From positions 4,796,001 through 4,860,000 of the forward strand of contig NZ_CP040749.1 of assembly GCF_006065315.1 (NCBI RefSeq): a stretch of DNA of 64,000 bases, in the 5' to 3' direction. Origin of the DNA: Aureibaculum algae. Its GTDB lineage: Bacteria; Bacteroidota; Bacteroidia; Flavobacteriales; Flavobacteriaceae. Within the stretch, counting starts at the first letter, position 1, and each line of letters begins with the position of its first letter. The notes under the pieces are model-generated. The model ran no database searches. It was not told the origin of the DNA and saw only the letters and a program-made list of their open reading frames with translations. Positions 54,699 through 63,436 of the stretch are shown here, piece after piece. Both the position numbers and the translations under genes were made by a program.

Positions 54699-55735
54699 TG
54701 AAGAAAAAACAAGACATAAGAGCCCTAACCAAAGAACAACTTCGAAACTTCTTTACCGAAAATAACGACAAAGCTTTTCGAGGTAATCAGGTATACGAAT
54801 GGTTATGGCATAAAGCATCGCACTCTTTTGATGATATGACCAATTTATCAAAAGAAACAAGAACGATGTTACAGGATAATTTTGTTATCAATCATATTGA
54901 AGTTGATCAGATGCAACGTTCTAATGATGGCACCATAAAAAATGCCATTAAGTTGCATGATAATATGATTGTAGAATCTGTTTTAATACCTACTGACACC
55001 AGAACTACAGCTTGTGTTTCTAGTCAAGTAGGTTGCAGTTTAGATTGTAATTTTTGTGCTACAGCTCGTTTAAAACGTATGCGGAACCTTAACCCCGATG
55101 AAATATACGATCAAGTAGTTGCTATTGACAAACAAAGTAGATTATACCACAAACATAAATTATCAAACATTGTATTTATGGGTATGGGTGAACCCCTTTT
55201 AAACTATAAAAATGTATTAGCTTCAATAGAAAAAATTACATCTGATGAAGGCTTAGGTATGTCGCCCAAAAGAATTACCCTATCTACTGTTGGAATACCA
55301 AAAATGATTAAAAAATTAGCAGATGATGAAGTGAAATTTAATTTGGCTGTTTCTTTACATTCTGGCATAGACGAAGTTCGTTCTAAAATGATGCCGATAA
55401 ACGAAAAAAGTAACTTAGCGGAGTTATTAGAGTCATTACAATATTGGTATGCAAAAACGAATCAAAAAATTACTTTTGAATATGTAATTTGGAAAGGTAT
55501 AAATGATACTCAAATAGATGCTAACGCCTTGGTAGATTACTGCAAGAAAGTGCCTTCTAAGGTAAATTTAATAGAATATAACGCTATTGATGATGGAGAG
55601 TTTCAACAAGCCTCTGTTGCTGCTACTGACATGTATGTCAGAACTTTAGAAGCTAACCGAATTGTAGTTAACGTACGTCGAAGTCGTGGTAAGGATATTG
55701 ATGCTGCCTGTGGGCAACTGGCCAATAAAAGTTAA
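54698..55735 (+). CDS. rlmN: 23S rRNA/tRNA adenine C2-methyltransferase RlmN
   Basis: The 345-residue radical-SAM enzyme has C113-x3-C117-x2-C120 (CSLDCNFCATA) for the 4Fe-4S cluster, MGMGEPLLNY, 'ITLSTVGIPKMIKKLAD' and LAVSLHSG. Cys338 near the C-terminus (AACGQL) is the usual second catalytic cysteine. It methylates A2503 of 23S rRNA and A37 of some tRNAs. It is translationally coupled to the protease gene, an unexpected pairing. Confidence 0.97.
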   Translation: MKKKQDIRALTKEQLRNFFTENNDKAFRGNQVYEWLWHKASHSFDDMTNLSKETRTMLQDNFVINHIEVDQMQRSNDGTIKNAIKLHDNMIVESVLIPTDTRTTACVSSQVGCSLDCNFCATARLKRMRNLNPDEIYDQVVAIDKQSRLYHKHKLSNIVFMGMGEPLLNYKNVLASIEKITSDEGLGMSPKRITLSTVGIPKMIKKLADDEVKFNLAVSLHSGIDEVRSKMMPINEKSNLAELLESLQYWYAKTNQKITFEYVIWKGINDTQIDANALVDYCKKVPSKVNLIEYNAIDDGEFQQASVAATDMYVRTLEANRIVVNVRRSRGKDIDAACGQLANKS

Positions 55736-55774
55736 AGATCTCACAGACCCAAAGCGTTGAGACTGTGAGATCTT
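55735..55774. terminator. Hairpin between convergent rlmN and TonB receptor genes
   Basis: AAGATCTCACAG (55735-55746) and CTGTGAGATCTT (55763-55774) are a perfect 12-bp inverted repeat with a 16-base loop. The T tract is short. It sits 5 bp from the stop of the convergent gene and may end transcription from both sides. Confidence 0.6.
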
Positions 55775-55779
55775 ACAAC

Positions 55780-58170
55780 CTAGAATTTTAATGTAACCCC
55801 TACCAAAAAGTTAGTAGTTGCCTGCGGATAATATCCTGCTCCCTCTATAGTTGTGGTCTGATTTGGGACTGACCAAGTATCATCATACGTATAATAATAG
55901 CCATTAGAAACATACTTTTTGTTAAAAATATTATTTACCAAAGCTGAAAATACAATAGACTTGAATATACTTTTAGGTTTCAGTTCATAAAATAAATTAA
56001 AATCACTTACAAAGTAGCTATCTAACTTCGATGTATCTGAATCCGTATTCCCCATGTACTGTTGACCAATATATTTACTTAAAAAAGAGATTTGTAAATT
56101 ATTTAAGGGTCTATATACAAAAGCATTTGAAGCCACAATATCTGGTGAAAAAGAAATATTTGTTTTCCCTAAATTCACTAATTCTCCATCCAATTGCGTC
56201 TTATATTTAATATTTTTATTAGTACTTAATGCAACTGCAGGTTGAATAGCAAATTGATCTAAAAATTGAATTTGTGCGTCAATTTCTAGTCCCAAACGGT
56301 AACTCTCTCCACTATTTGCTCTAATAGGTGAACCTACATCGTCCAGGGCTCCTGTTAAAACCAACTGCTCATTATAAAGCATATAGTATATATTACTATT
56401 TACTTTTATATTTCCTTTATCATACCTCCAGCCTAATTCGAAATCATTTAATTGTTCTGGCTTAACATTCGCATTGGCTTCAAAATCATCTTTATTAGGC
56501 TCTCTATTAGCTCTTGCATAGGAAAAATATAGATTATTTTCTGGATTTAAAAAATAAGTAACCCCCGCTTTCGGGTTAAAAAAGTTATAATTTTTATCAA
56601 TAACTAAAGGAACTCTATCAGAGTTTAATCCAGATGTTTCATAATCTACCATTCGCAATTGCAAATCACCAAAGAGACTGAATTTGTCATTTAATTTATA
56701 AGTAGCTTTTGTAAATAAACTAAAATCTTTTTTAGTTCCATTACCATCATAATAACGATGATTAATTGAATTATCACCAGAAAATTGAGCCCAAATCACT
56801 TTACCAAAATGATCTCCATCATAGTAACTATATGAACCTCCTGCCGTAATATTTAAATTATCCTTTTTATAATTTACAGAAGCATTTGCCACGTAAAAAT
56901 CATTATCTAACCATTTACGTCTAACCAAATCTGTTTCATCAATAACCGTAGCACCAACATTAATTTCAGCCAAACCATAATCAGAAAAACTCTCCTCTTC
57001 CTTGTATTGTTCATAATAACCTCGTCCGTAGGTGTAATTAAGTCCAATGTTTGTTGACCAGTTATTAGTTATATGCTGGTTCCAATGCAATTGAAAATGG
57101 TCTTGCTTATAATCGTCAACTTCATTTTCATAAAATTGTGGATTTCCATTAACATCCATGTAGCTTCCTGATATGTTATAGGTTCTATTATTCTCTAAAA
57201 CATCTAAATCTTCTATTCCGTTCCAAGCTAAATAAGTGTTTTCATGCCCACCAAAAACTACCGCTTTTAATAATGTATTATCATCTACATAGGCTGCTTG
57301 TAAAAAGTAAGATTTTAAATTGGCCTGAGCTCTATCAACATAGCCATCAGATTTAATCTGCGATAAACGTCCTGCAAATTCAATATGATCATTCAGCAAA
57401 CCTGTACTAAATTTTACGGTATGTTTACGGGTATTAAAACTTCCAAAAGAATTAGAAATTTCACCATTTGCACTCTCAGAAATTGCATCTGTTAACACAT
57501 TTATACTTGCACCAAATGCACCAGATCCATTTGTAGAGGTACCCACACCACGTTGTAATTGTAAATTTTCTACTGACGAAGAAAAGTCAGGCAAATTAAC
57601 CCAAAAAGTACCTAAAGACTCTTGGTCATTATAAGGAATGCCATTAATAGTAATGTTAGTGGATTGTGCACTAACACCACGCACTCGAATACCAGTGTAA
57701 CCAATACCAGCACCAGCATCACTAGTGGTTACTACTGAAGGCATATAATTCATTAAAATAGGAATGTCTTGACCTAAATTACGTTTCTCAATTTCTACTT
57801 TCTCAAGATTTGAATGCGTTATCGGAGATGTAGCATCAACGCGTACCGCTTTTACCAATACTTCGTCTAGTAACTTTGGATTTTCGGAAATTTTTATGTC
57901 TAGTTCTTTATCTGCATAGAGATAAAATGATTTTGAAATAGACTGCCCCATAAAACTAAAAACCAACGTATACTGACCTTTACTCAGCTTTAATTTATAA
58001 AAACCTTTAAGATCAGTGGCAGTACCACTTTTTGTGTCTTTAATTAATACGGTTGTGCCTGGTAAGGGCTGTTCATTTTGATCAAGAACGTTACCCGAAA
58101 CGGTAAATTCTTGCCCGTAAGCATAAAACGACAGCACAAAAAGAAATGCGAATAGAAATAAATTTTTCAT
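55780..58170 (-). CDS. TonB-dependent receptor, probable thiamine/precursor receptor
   Basis: The 796-residue protein has a signal peptide (FLFAFLFVLSFYAYGQ), a carboxypeptidase-D regulatory-like domain (FTVSGNVLDQNEQPLPGTTV, to ~100), a plug (TGIRVRGVSAQSTNITINGI, GVGTSTNGSGAFGASINVLT) and a barrel ending in TNFLVGVTLKF. The substrate is inferred from the TPP riboswitch in its leader: Bacteroidota use TPP-controlled TonB receptors for outer-membrane uptake of thiamine or its precursors. No other thiamine gene is adjacent in this window. Confidence 0.88.
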   Translation of the reverse strand: MKNLFLFAFLFVLSFYAYGQEFTVSGNVLDQNEQPLPGTTVLIKDTKSGTATDLKGFYKLKLSKGQYTLVFSFMGQSISKSFYLYADKELDIKISENPKLLDEVLVKAVRVDATSPITHSNLEKVEIEKRNLGQDIPILMNYMPSVVTTSDAGAGIGYTGIRVRGVSAQSTNITINGIPYNDQESLGTFWVNLPDFSSSVENLQLQRGVGTSTNGSGAFGASINVLTDAISESANGEISNSFGSFNTRKHTVKFSTGLLNDHIEFAGRLSQIKSDGYVDRAQANLKSYFLQAAYVDDNTLLKAVVFGGHENTYLAWNGIEDLDVLENNRTYNISGSYMDVNGNPQFYENEVDDYKQDHFQLHWNQHITNNWSTNIGLNYTYGRGYYEQYKEEESFSDYGLAEINVGATVIDETDLVRRKWLDNDFYVANASVNYKKDNLNITAGGSYSYYDGDHFGKVIWAQFSGDNSINHRYYDGNGTKKDFSLFTKATYKLNDKFSLFGDLQLRMVDYETSGLNSDRVPLVIDKNYNFFNPKAGVTYFLNPENNLYFSYARANREPNKDDFEANANVKPEQLNDFELGWRYDKGNIKVNSNIYYMLYNEQLVLTGALDDVGSPIRANSGESYRLGLEIDAQIQFLDQFAIQPAVALSTNKNIKYKTQLDGELVNLGKTNISFSPDIVASNAFVYRPLNNLQISFLSKYIGQQYMGNTDSDTSKLDSYFVSDFNLFYELKPKSIFKSIVFSALVNNIFNKKYVSNGYYYTYDDTWSVPNQTTTIEGAGYYPQATTNFLVGVTLKF

Positions 58171-58267
58171 ACGATTAAGTATAGTTTTAAATAATTAATC
58201 GAATAAAAAGAGGCAATTATTCTTCAGTTTATATAATTGATTTTTTTGAAGCCATAACTTCACATGA

Positions 58268-58299
58268 ACAATAAAAAGCACAAATCACGCTTTTATTGT
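58268..58299 (-). promoter_or_regulatory. Probable expression-platform hairpin of the TPP riboswitch
   Basis: ACAATAAAAAGC (58268-58279) and GCTTTTATTGT (58289-58299) pair with one bulged base. The hairpin lies directly downstream of the aptamer on the minus strand, about 100 bases before the receptor ATG. Confidence 0.5.
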
Positions 58300-58302
58300 C
58301 AA

Positions 58303-58371
58303 CTTCCCTAAACAGCATTATCTGTTCTAGGTTCAATGGGTATAATCTCAGCCGATATTAGGCACCCCTTT
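58303..58371 (-). ncRNA. TPP riboswitch (THI element)
   Basis: The minus strand reads GGGGTGCC, GGCTGAGAT, ACCC, GAACCTAGAACAG, ATAATGC and AGGGAAG in the order and spacing of the TPP aptamer. The conserved CUGAGA and GAACCU...UAAUGC segments that grip the pyrimidine and the pyrophosphate are present. It is about 69 nt long, compact for the class. It is transcribed from the promoter just upstream and controls the TonB receptor at 55780-58170. Confidence 0.93.
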
Positions 58372-58383
58372 ATTGAGACAATG

Positions 58384-58416
58384 CAAATGTAAAGTAGAAT
58401 TATCAATTACTAACAA
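58384..58416 (-). promoter_or_regulatory. Promoter of the TPP-riboswitch/receptor transcript
   Basis: The minus strand reads TTG (58414-58416), a 22-base gap, then TACATTTG (58384-58391). Transcription would start a few bases before the aptamer. Confidence 0.7.
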
Positions 58417-58619
58417 TCATTTATATTTATTTTTTAAAATAATTAATATAAACTGCTTAAAATGAAGAAATGTAAGTTCAATAATATTTATATTGAAAAT
58501 ACAATAAATAGATAATAATTATCTTAAAAAATATAACTATCGATAAAAAGGGCATCCATACACCAAACATTTATCAACAACACTTTATAAACGGTTGAAA
58601 AGTTAATGTTTTCTTAAAG

Positions 58620-58648
58620 TTGCAATTGTTTTAAAAACATTATTTTTG
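58620..58648 (+). promoter_or_regulatory. Promoter of the second TonB receptor
   Basis: TTG (58620-58622), an 18-base gap and TATTTTTG (58641-58648) give an exact -7 match, 36 bases before the ATG. The rest of the 513-bp intergenic region (58171-58683), outside this and the riboswitch, shows no gene. Confidence 0.8.
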
Positions 58649-58683
58649 CACGGTAAAATTTAAAACTAATTCAATTTACGCAC

Positions 58684-61467
58684 ATGAAAAAAATTACTCA
58701 ATTATGTTTGATGTTATTGTTTTTTGTAATGTCATCAGCAATTTATGCACAAACCATTACAGGTACTGTTCAAGATGAATCAGGGCCTTTACCTGGAGCC
58801 AATATTTTGGAAAAGGGAACTACTAATGGTACTACAACAGATTTTGACGGAAAATTTTCGTTAAACGTTAAAGGAGGTTCAGGATCAATTGTACTTTCTT
58901 TTGTTGGTTTCTCAAATAAAACAGTAAAATTTACTGTTGCATCAGGTGAAACTAAAGATTTAGGAACAATTACATTAACTTCAGACAATGCCTTAGATGA
59001 AGTTATACTTGTAGGAGTTGCTGATATTGCTAAAGAAAGACAAACTCCTGTTGCGGTTTCTACAATTAAAGCATTGGAGATTCAAGAATCTTTAGGAACC
59101 AAAGAATTTCCAGAAATTTTAAGTTCAACACCTTCAGTTTATGCTACAAAACAAGGTGGAGGTTATGGAGATTCAAGAATCAACATTCGTGGTTTTGATC
59201 AACGAAATACAGCTGTTATGGTTAATGGTATGCCCGTTAACGATATGGAAAATGGCTGGGTATATTGGTCTAACTGGGCTGGTTTATCAGACGTTACTTC
59301 TGCAATGCAAGTTCAAAGAGGTTTAGGTTCATCAAAATTGGCTATTTCGTCAGTTGGTGGTACAATAAACATTTTAACAAGAGCTTCAGACAAATCTGAA
59401 GGTGGTTCTATTACAGGATCATATGGTCATGACAACTCAATAAACACCATGGTATCTTACAACACTGGAAGATTAGATAATGGCTTGTCTGTTTCGGCTT
59501 TAGTAGGTAGAAAAACAGGTGATGGTTATGTTGATGGAACTGAATATGAAGGATACAATTACTATTTAGCATTGGGTTACAAACCTAATGAAAATAATGA
59601 CTTTCAGTTAACTATTACTGGAGCTCCTCAACAGCACTTTCAAAGAAGTTATGCAGAACCATTAAGTGTTTATCAAAAATACGGAGAATATGGTGAACCT
59701 AATATAAAATACAATAGTGGATGGGGTTACAGAAACGGTGAAACGGAAACTTTTGCAGGTAATTTCTATCATAAACCTGTAGTTTCTTTAAACTGGGATT
59801 TAAAATTATCAGAAGCTTCTAAAGTTTCTACTGTATTATATGCAAGTTTAGCACGTGGTGGTTCTATCGGTGCTATAGGTAGAATAAACGGGAACGCCTC
59901 TTACGCAGACAGACTTGATGATGCAAATGGTCAAATTAGGTTTGATGATATTATTTCTTGGAACTCTGGTCAAGATGTACCTGATTTTGCAAATGCAGCT
60001 TATGGAGACCCTATTAGACGTACTCCTATTGATGGTGCATTTACAAACACCGGAGATAACGGACACCCTTCTAGTGTTGGAGGTGAAGGAAAATATGGAA
60101 GTGATAATGGTATCTCTCAAAGATCATCAATGAACTCTCATAACTGGTTCGGAGTTATATCTAATTATAATACTAAATTAAATGAAAATTTAACATTGGA
60201 TTTTGGTGTTGATCTTAGAACATATAAAGGAATTCATTACAGAAGATTAGTAGACAATTTAGGATCTGCTGGTTATGTAGATTATGATAACGCAAATTTC
60301 CCTAATGGTGTAGCAATTACTGAAACATATGCTCCAACGATTGCCAATTTATGGAATGTTTTCGCAAATCCAGAAGATGAACAACAAATAGATTACTATA
60401 ATGATGGTAAAGTAAATTGGGGAGGTGTATTTAGTCAAATAGAATATACCAATGGTACTATTTCTGCATTTGTTCAGGCTGCCGTATCAAGTCAATCATT
60501 TAAAAGAATTGATTATTTTACATATACAGATGACGATCCTGCACAAGAATCTGACTGGGAAACAATCTTAGGTGGAAATATTAAAGGTGGTATCAACTGG
60601 AATATTAATGAGCAACATAATATCTTTGCTAATGCAGGATATTATTCAAAACAACCAAACTTTGATGCTATTTTTCCTGATTACAACAATGATGTAAACG
60701 AAGATTACGAAAATGAACAAGTTATCGGTCTTGAAGTTGGATACGGTTTCCGTTCAGAAAATTATTCTTTAAATCTTAATTTATACAGAACATCATGGGC
60801 TGATAGATTTGAATCAACTTCTGAAGTTTTTGATGTAAACAACACACCAAATGATGATAGAGATGATGTAAGAGGTAATGCAAATATCAATGGTGTTGAA
60901 CAAGTACACATGGGTATTGAATTAGAAGCTAAAGCTAGATTTGGTAAATTAGATATTCAAGTAATGACTTCCATAGGTGACTGGCAGTATAATGGAACAG
61001 CTTCAGGTAAAGCTTATGATGAGGATCAAAATTACTTAGGTGACGTTGATTTGTATTTAGATGGTGTTAAAGTTGGAGATGCTGCTCAATTTACTGCTAG
61101 ATTAGGCTTAAGATATGAAATCATAGAGGGTTTAAAATTTGATATATCTCAATCATATAACGATAAATTATATGCAGATTTTAGTGCTACTGATTTTGCA
61201 AGTGAAGGAAACAGTGCTTTGAAATTACCAAGCTATTCTTTAGTTGATGCAGGTATGTCTTACAACTGGAAATTCAATAATGATAAAAATTCATTGAATT
61301 TTAGAGTAAATGTAAACAACTTGGGAGATAAAGTTTATATTTCTGAGTCTGACACCAATTATCAAGTACGTTCTGGAGATCCTACTTGGAAAGGTATTAG
61401 TACTGGAAACAGAGTTTATTTTGGATGGGGAAGAACATGGAATGCTTCTGTAAGGTTTAATTTCTAA
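58684..61467 (+). CDS. TonB-dependent outer-membrane receptor, substrate unknown
   Basis: The 927-residue protein has a signal peptide (LMLLFFVMSSAIYAQ), a carboxypeptidase-D regulatory-like domain (ITGTVQDESGPLPGANILEK, to ~105), a plug domain (INIRGFDQRNTAVMVNGMPV, VQRGLGSSKLAISSVGGTIN) and a long barrel ending in an aromatic strand (WNASVRFNF). It is not of the SusC type (no SusD partner). It stands alone with its own promoter and terminator. Its neighbours give no hint of substrate. Confidence 0.9.
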   Translation: MKKITQLCLMLLFFVMSSAIYAQTITGTVQDESGPLPGANILEKGTTNGTTTDFDGKFSLNVKGGSGSIVLSFVGFSNKTVKFTVASGETKDLGTITLTSDNALDEVILVGVADIAKERQTPVAVSTIKALEIQESLGTKEFPEILSSTPSVYATKQGGGYGDSRINIRGFDQRNTAVMVNGMPVNDMENGWVYWSNWAGLSDVTSAMQVQRGLGSSKLAISSVGGTINILTRASDKSEGGSITGSYGHDNSINTMVSYNTGRLDNGLSVSALVGRKTGDGYVDGTEYEGYNYYLALGYKPNENNDFQLTITGAPQQHFQRSYAEPLSVYQKYGEYGEPNIKYNSGWGYRNGETETFAGNFYHKPVVSLNWDLKLSEASKVSTVLYASLARGGSIGAIGRINGNASYADRLDDANGQIRFDDIISWNSGQDVPDFANAAYGDPIRRTPIDGAFTNTGDNGHPSSVGGEGKYGSDNGISQRSSMNSHNWFGVISNYNTKLNENLTLDFGVDLRTYKGIHYRRLVDNLGSAGYVDYDNANFPNGVAITETYAPTIANLWNVFANPEDEQQIDYYNDGKVNWGGVFSQIEYTNGTISAFVQAAVSSQSFKRIDYFTYTDDDPAQESDWETILGGNIKGGINWNINEQHNIFANAGYYSKQPNFDAIFPDYNNDVNEDYENEQVIGLEVGYGFRSENYSLNLNLYRTSWADRFESTSEVFDVNNTPNDDRDDVRGNANINGVEQVHMGIELEAKARFGKLDIQVMTSIGDWQYNGTASGKAYDEDQNYLGDVDLYLDGVKVGDAAQFTARLGLRYEIIEGLKFDISQSYNDKLYADFSATDFASEGNSALKLPSYSLVDAGMSYNWKFNNDKNSLNFRVNVNNLGDKVYISESDTNYQVRSGDPTWKGISTGNRVYFGWGRTWNASVRFNF

Positions 61468-61496
61468 TTCGACCTTCTTCATAAATTATAAAATTG

Positions 61497-61524
61497 AAAA
61501 ACCCTGCATAATGCAGGGTTTTTT
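61497..61524 (+). terminator. Terminator of the TonB receptor gene
   Basis: AAAAACCCTGC (61497-61507), loop ATAAT, GCAGGGTTTTTT (61513-61524). It includes the ATG at 61511, ruling that codon out as a natural start for the next gene. Confidence 0.9.
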
Positions 61525-61570
61525 ATGCTTAATATTTACTACTTTTGTTTTAACTCAAATATCAAACGAC

Positions 61571-62008
61571 ATGATGAAAATAATTCACTCTTATTGGGCT
61601 TATTTAGTATTAGCCTTATTAGTTATAGCAACCATTAATGCTATCATAGGTTTAACTCAAAACAAGGAGTTTAAAGACAAAGATTTACGCATTTCTTTGT
61701 TTACTTTAATAGTTACACATATTCAATTACTTATTGGCCTAGGGTGGTATTTTATGTCTCCGTCTTATAAAGCCATAAAAGAAGTTGGCATGAGTGAAGC
61801 GATGGGAAACCCTGGTTTACGTTTATTAAGTGTAGAGCATCCGTTAATGATGATAATAGGTATTGTATTTATCACAATTGGCTGGTCTAAACATAAAAAA
61901 CAAACTTCTGATAAGGCTAAGTTTAAAACAATTGCTATTTTTTACGGATTGGGATTACTATTTATTTTGAGTAGAATTCCTTGGGGTCAATGGTTCTCTC
62001 AAATATAA
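61571..62008 (+). CDS. Four-TM integral membrane protein
   Basis: I start at ATG 61571 (a second ATG follows at once). The 145-residue protein has four hydrophobic helices at about 8-28, 41-62, 88-106 and 119-136. His50 and His90 lie near membrane edges, which might fit a cofactor site, but no cytochrome motif is complete. The segments LRISLFTLIVTHIQLLIGL and SRIPWGQW recall a conserved flavobacterial membrane protein of unknown function. It is a single gene. Confidence 0.75.
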   Translation: MMKIIHSYWAYLVLALLVIATINAIIGLTQNKEFKDKDLRISLFTLIVTHIQLLIGLGWYFMSPSYKAIKEVGMSEAMGNPGLRLLSVEHPLMMIIGIVFITIGWSKHKKQTSDKAKFKTIAIFYGLGLLFILSRIPWGQWFSQI

Positions 62009-62033
62009 GGTTGGAGAGAAAAATTATTTATTT

Positions 62034-62813
62034 TTAATCAATCCTGAACACATCCCTGTCTTCTAAAAATTTAAATTTATCTCTAGTGCTAACGAGTTTT
62101 TGTTTTGAAAGTGTTATAACTTCTGTAGTGTTTTCATAGGGCTGTATTTTAGATATTTGCATCCCTAAGGCGTCAAAAGCAATAGAGTTACCTGTGTACT
62201 CATAGTTGTTATTATCGGTTCCAATTCTATTTACACCAATACAGTAACTCATATTTTCTATAGCTCGTGCTTTCAGTAAAGTATGCCATGCTTCTATTCT
62301 AGGTTTAGGCCAATTGGCAACATAAAACAACAAGTCATAATCCTCTGTATTTCTAGCCCAAACAGGAAAGCGAAGATCGTAACACACCATTGGACAAATT
62401 TTCCATCCTTTATAGTCTACTATTAATTTTTCAGTACCTGCTGTATATAGTTTGTTCTCACCTGCCAATGTAAACGTATGTCTTTTATCATATGTTTTTA
62501 GTTCACCATTAGGATAAACAAATAACAACCGATTATAATATTTTTGGTCTTCTTCAATAACAATACTGCCTGAAATTGCAGTATTCTTTTTTTTAGCCAC
62601 CTTCGTTAACCAGTCTATCGTTTTACCAGTCATGGTTTCCGATACATTTGCTGGCTGCATGGTAAAGCCTGAAGTAAACATTTCTGGTAGAATAATTAAA
62701 TCGATCTCTTCAGAAATACTTTCAATACGTGAAGTCAAATTTAGCTTATTTTGCTCTCGGTCTTCCCAAGCCAAATCGGTTTGAACAATGGCAATTTTAA
62801 GCTCGTTAGTCAT
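62034..62813 (-). CDS. Nitrilase-superfamily amidohydrolase (omega-amidase/YafV type)
   Basis: The 259-residue CN-hydrolase has the triad Glu44 (ILPEMFTSGF), Lys110 (YDKRHTF) and Cys144 (PMVCYDLRFPVW). FVANWPKPR-like and KARAIENMSYCIGVNRIGTD features place it with omega-amidases, which remove ammonia from alpha-ketoglutaramate or its methionine analogue. An aminotransferase of the methionine/glutamine type lies two genes upstream, fitting a shared role in the methionine salvage pathway. Confidence 0.92.
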   Translation of the reverse strand: MTNELKIAIVQTDLAWEDREQNKLNLTSRIESISEEIDLIILPEMFTSGFTMQPANVSETMTGKTIDWLTKVAKKKNTAISGSIVIEEDQKYYNRLLFVYPNGELKTYDKRHTFTLAGENKLYTAGTEKLIVDYKGWKICPMVCYDLRFPVWARNTEDYDLLFYVANWPKPRIEAWHTLLKARAIENMSYCIGVNRIGTDNNNYEYTGNSIAFDALGMQISKIQPYENTTEVITLSKQKLVSTRDKFKFLEDRDVFRID

Positions 62814-62826
62814 ACGTTAAAAATAC

Positions 62827-62858
62827 ACTGCGTAAAATTCGCATGAAGATTACGCAGT
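62827..62858 (-). terminator. Hairpin terminator downstream of the Lys/Glu-rich gene
   Basis: ACTGCGTAA (62827-62835) pairs with TTACGCAGT (62850-62858). On the minus strand it is followed by GTATTTTTA. It lies 24 bp after the stop at 62882. Confidence 0.65.
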
Positions 62859-62881
62859 AATTTATTTATAATTTAAAAGAT

Positions 62882-63376
62882 TTACATCTTTCTTAATTTC
62901 TTTTGTGCTTTTTCAATATTCTCCTTTTGCTTATCTAACTTTTTAAGCCATTTTTCTTCATCCTGCGGCGATAATTTACCATCAACTTTTAACTTCTCGT
63001 ATTTCGCAGTATCCTTTTTTAGCTTTTTTTGACCTTTTTCTAAGTTACTTTCTGCTTTCTCTCTTTTTTTAACCGCTTTTTCAGCCTTTTTTTGCTTTTT
63101 CTCCGCTTTTTTCTCCGCTTTTTCTGCCTCTTTTTGCTTTTTCTCCGCTTTTTTCTGCTCTTTCTCCGCTTTTTCTAAGGCTACTTTATTCTTTAATGCA
63201 TCTTTAATAGCTGTTTGTTCAGAGACCGTTAAATTAGGCGTTACGTCCACCCCATCTAAAAAGATTAAATCTTTCTTTATTTTATATTCCTTTCCTTGGT
63301 ATTCTATTTTTTGAGCTGATACAAATGTCACCATTACTAATAATGACAGTGTAATAAATAATTTAACATGTTTCAT
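62882..63376 (-). CDS. Secreted Lys/Glu-rich coiled-coil protein
   Basis: The 164-residue protein has a clear signal peptide (LFITLSLLVMVTFVSAQ). A short folded-looking segment (KIEYQGKEYKIKKDLIFLDG, ~22-60) is followed by ~100 residues of low-complexity Lys/Glu/Ala/Gln heptad-like sequence (EKEQKKAEKKQKEAEK and similar). It should form a long periplasmic helix or coiled coil. The repeats are imperfect at the DNA level. The function is unknown. It has its own candidate promoter and terminator. Confidence 0.65.
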   Translation of the reverse strand: MKHVKLFITLSLLVMVTFVSAQKIEYQGKEYKIKKDLIFLDGVDVTPNLTVSEQTAIKDALKNKVALEKAEKEQKKAEKKQKEAEKAEKKAEKKQKKAEKAVKKREKAESNLEKGQKKLKKDTAKYEKLKVDGKLSPQDEEKWLKKLDKQKENIEKAQKKLRKM

Positions 63377-63405
63377 AAGTGTATGTTTTTAAATATTTGT
63401 TTATA

Positions 63406-63413
63406 CAAAGTTA
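63406..63413 (-). promoter_or_regulatory. Candidate -7 promoter box
   Basis: TAACTTTG on the minus strand fits TAnnTTTG exactly, 29 bases before the ATG at 63376. No TTG is seen at the expected distance. Confidence 0.4.
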
Positions 63414-63436
63414 CTTAAAATAGTAAAGTACTATAT

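Noticed and set aside
61511..61570. Longer membrane protein starting at ATG 61511
   Set aside because: The ATG is inside the terminator of the TonB receptor gene, and the conserved protein starts at 61571.
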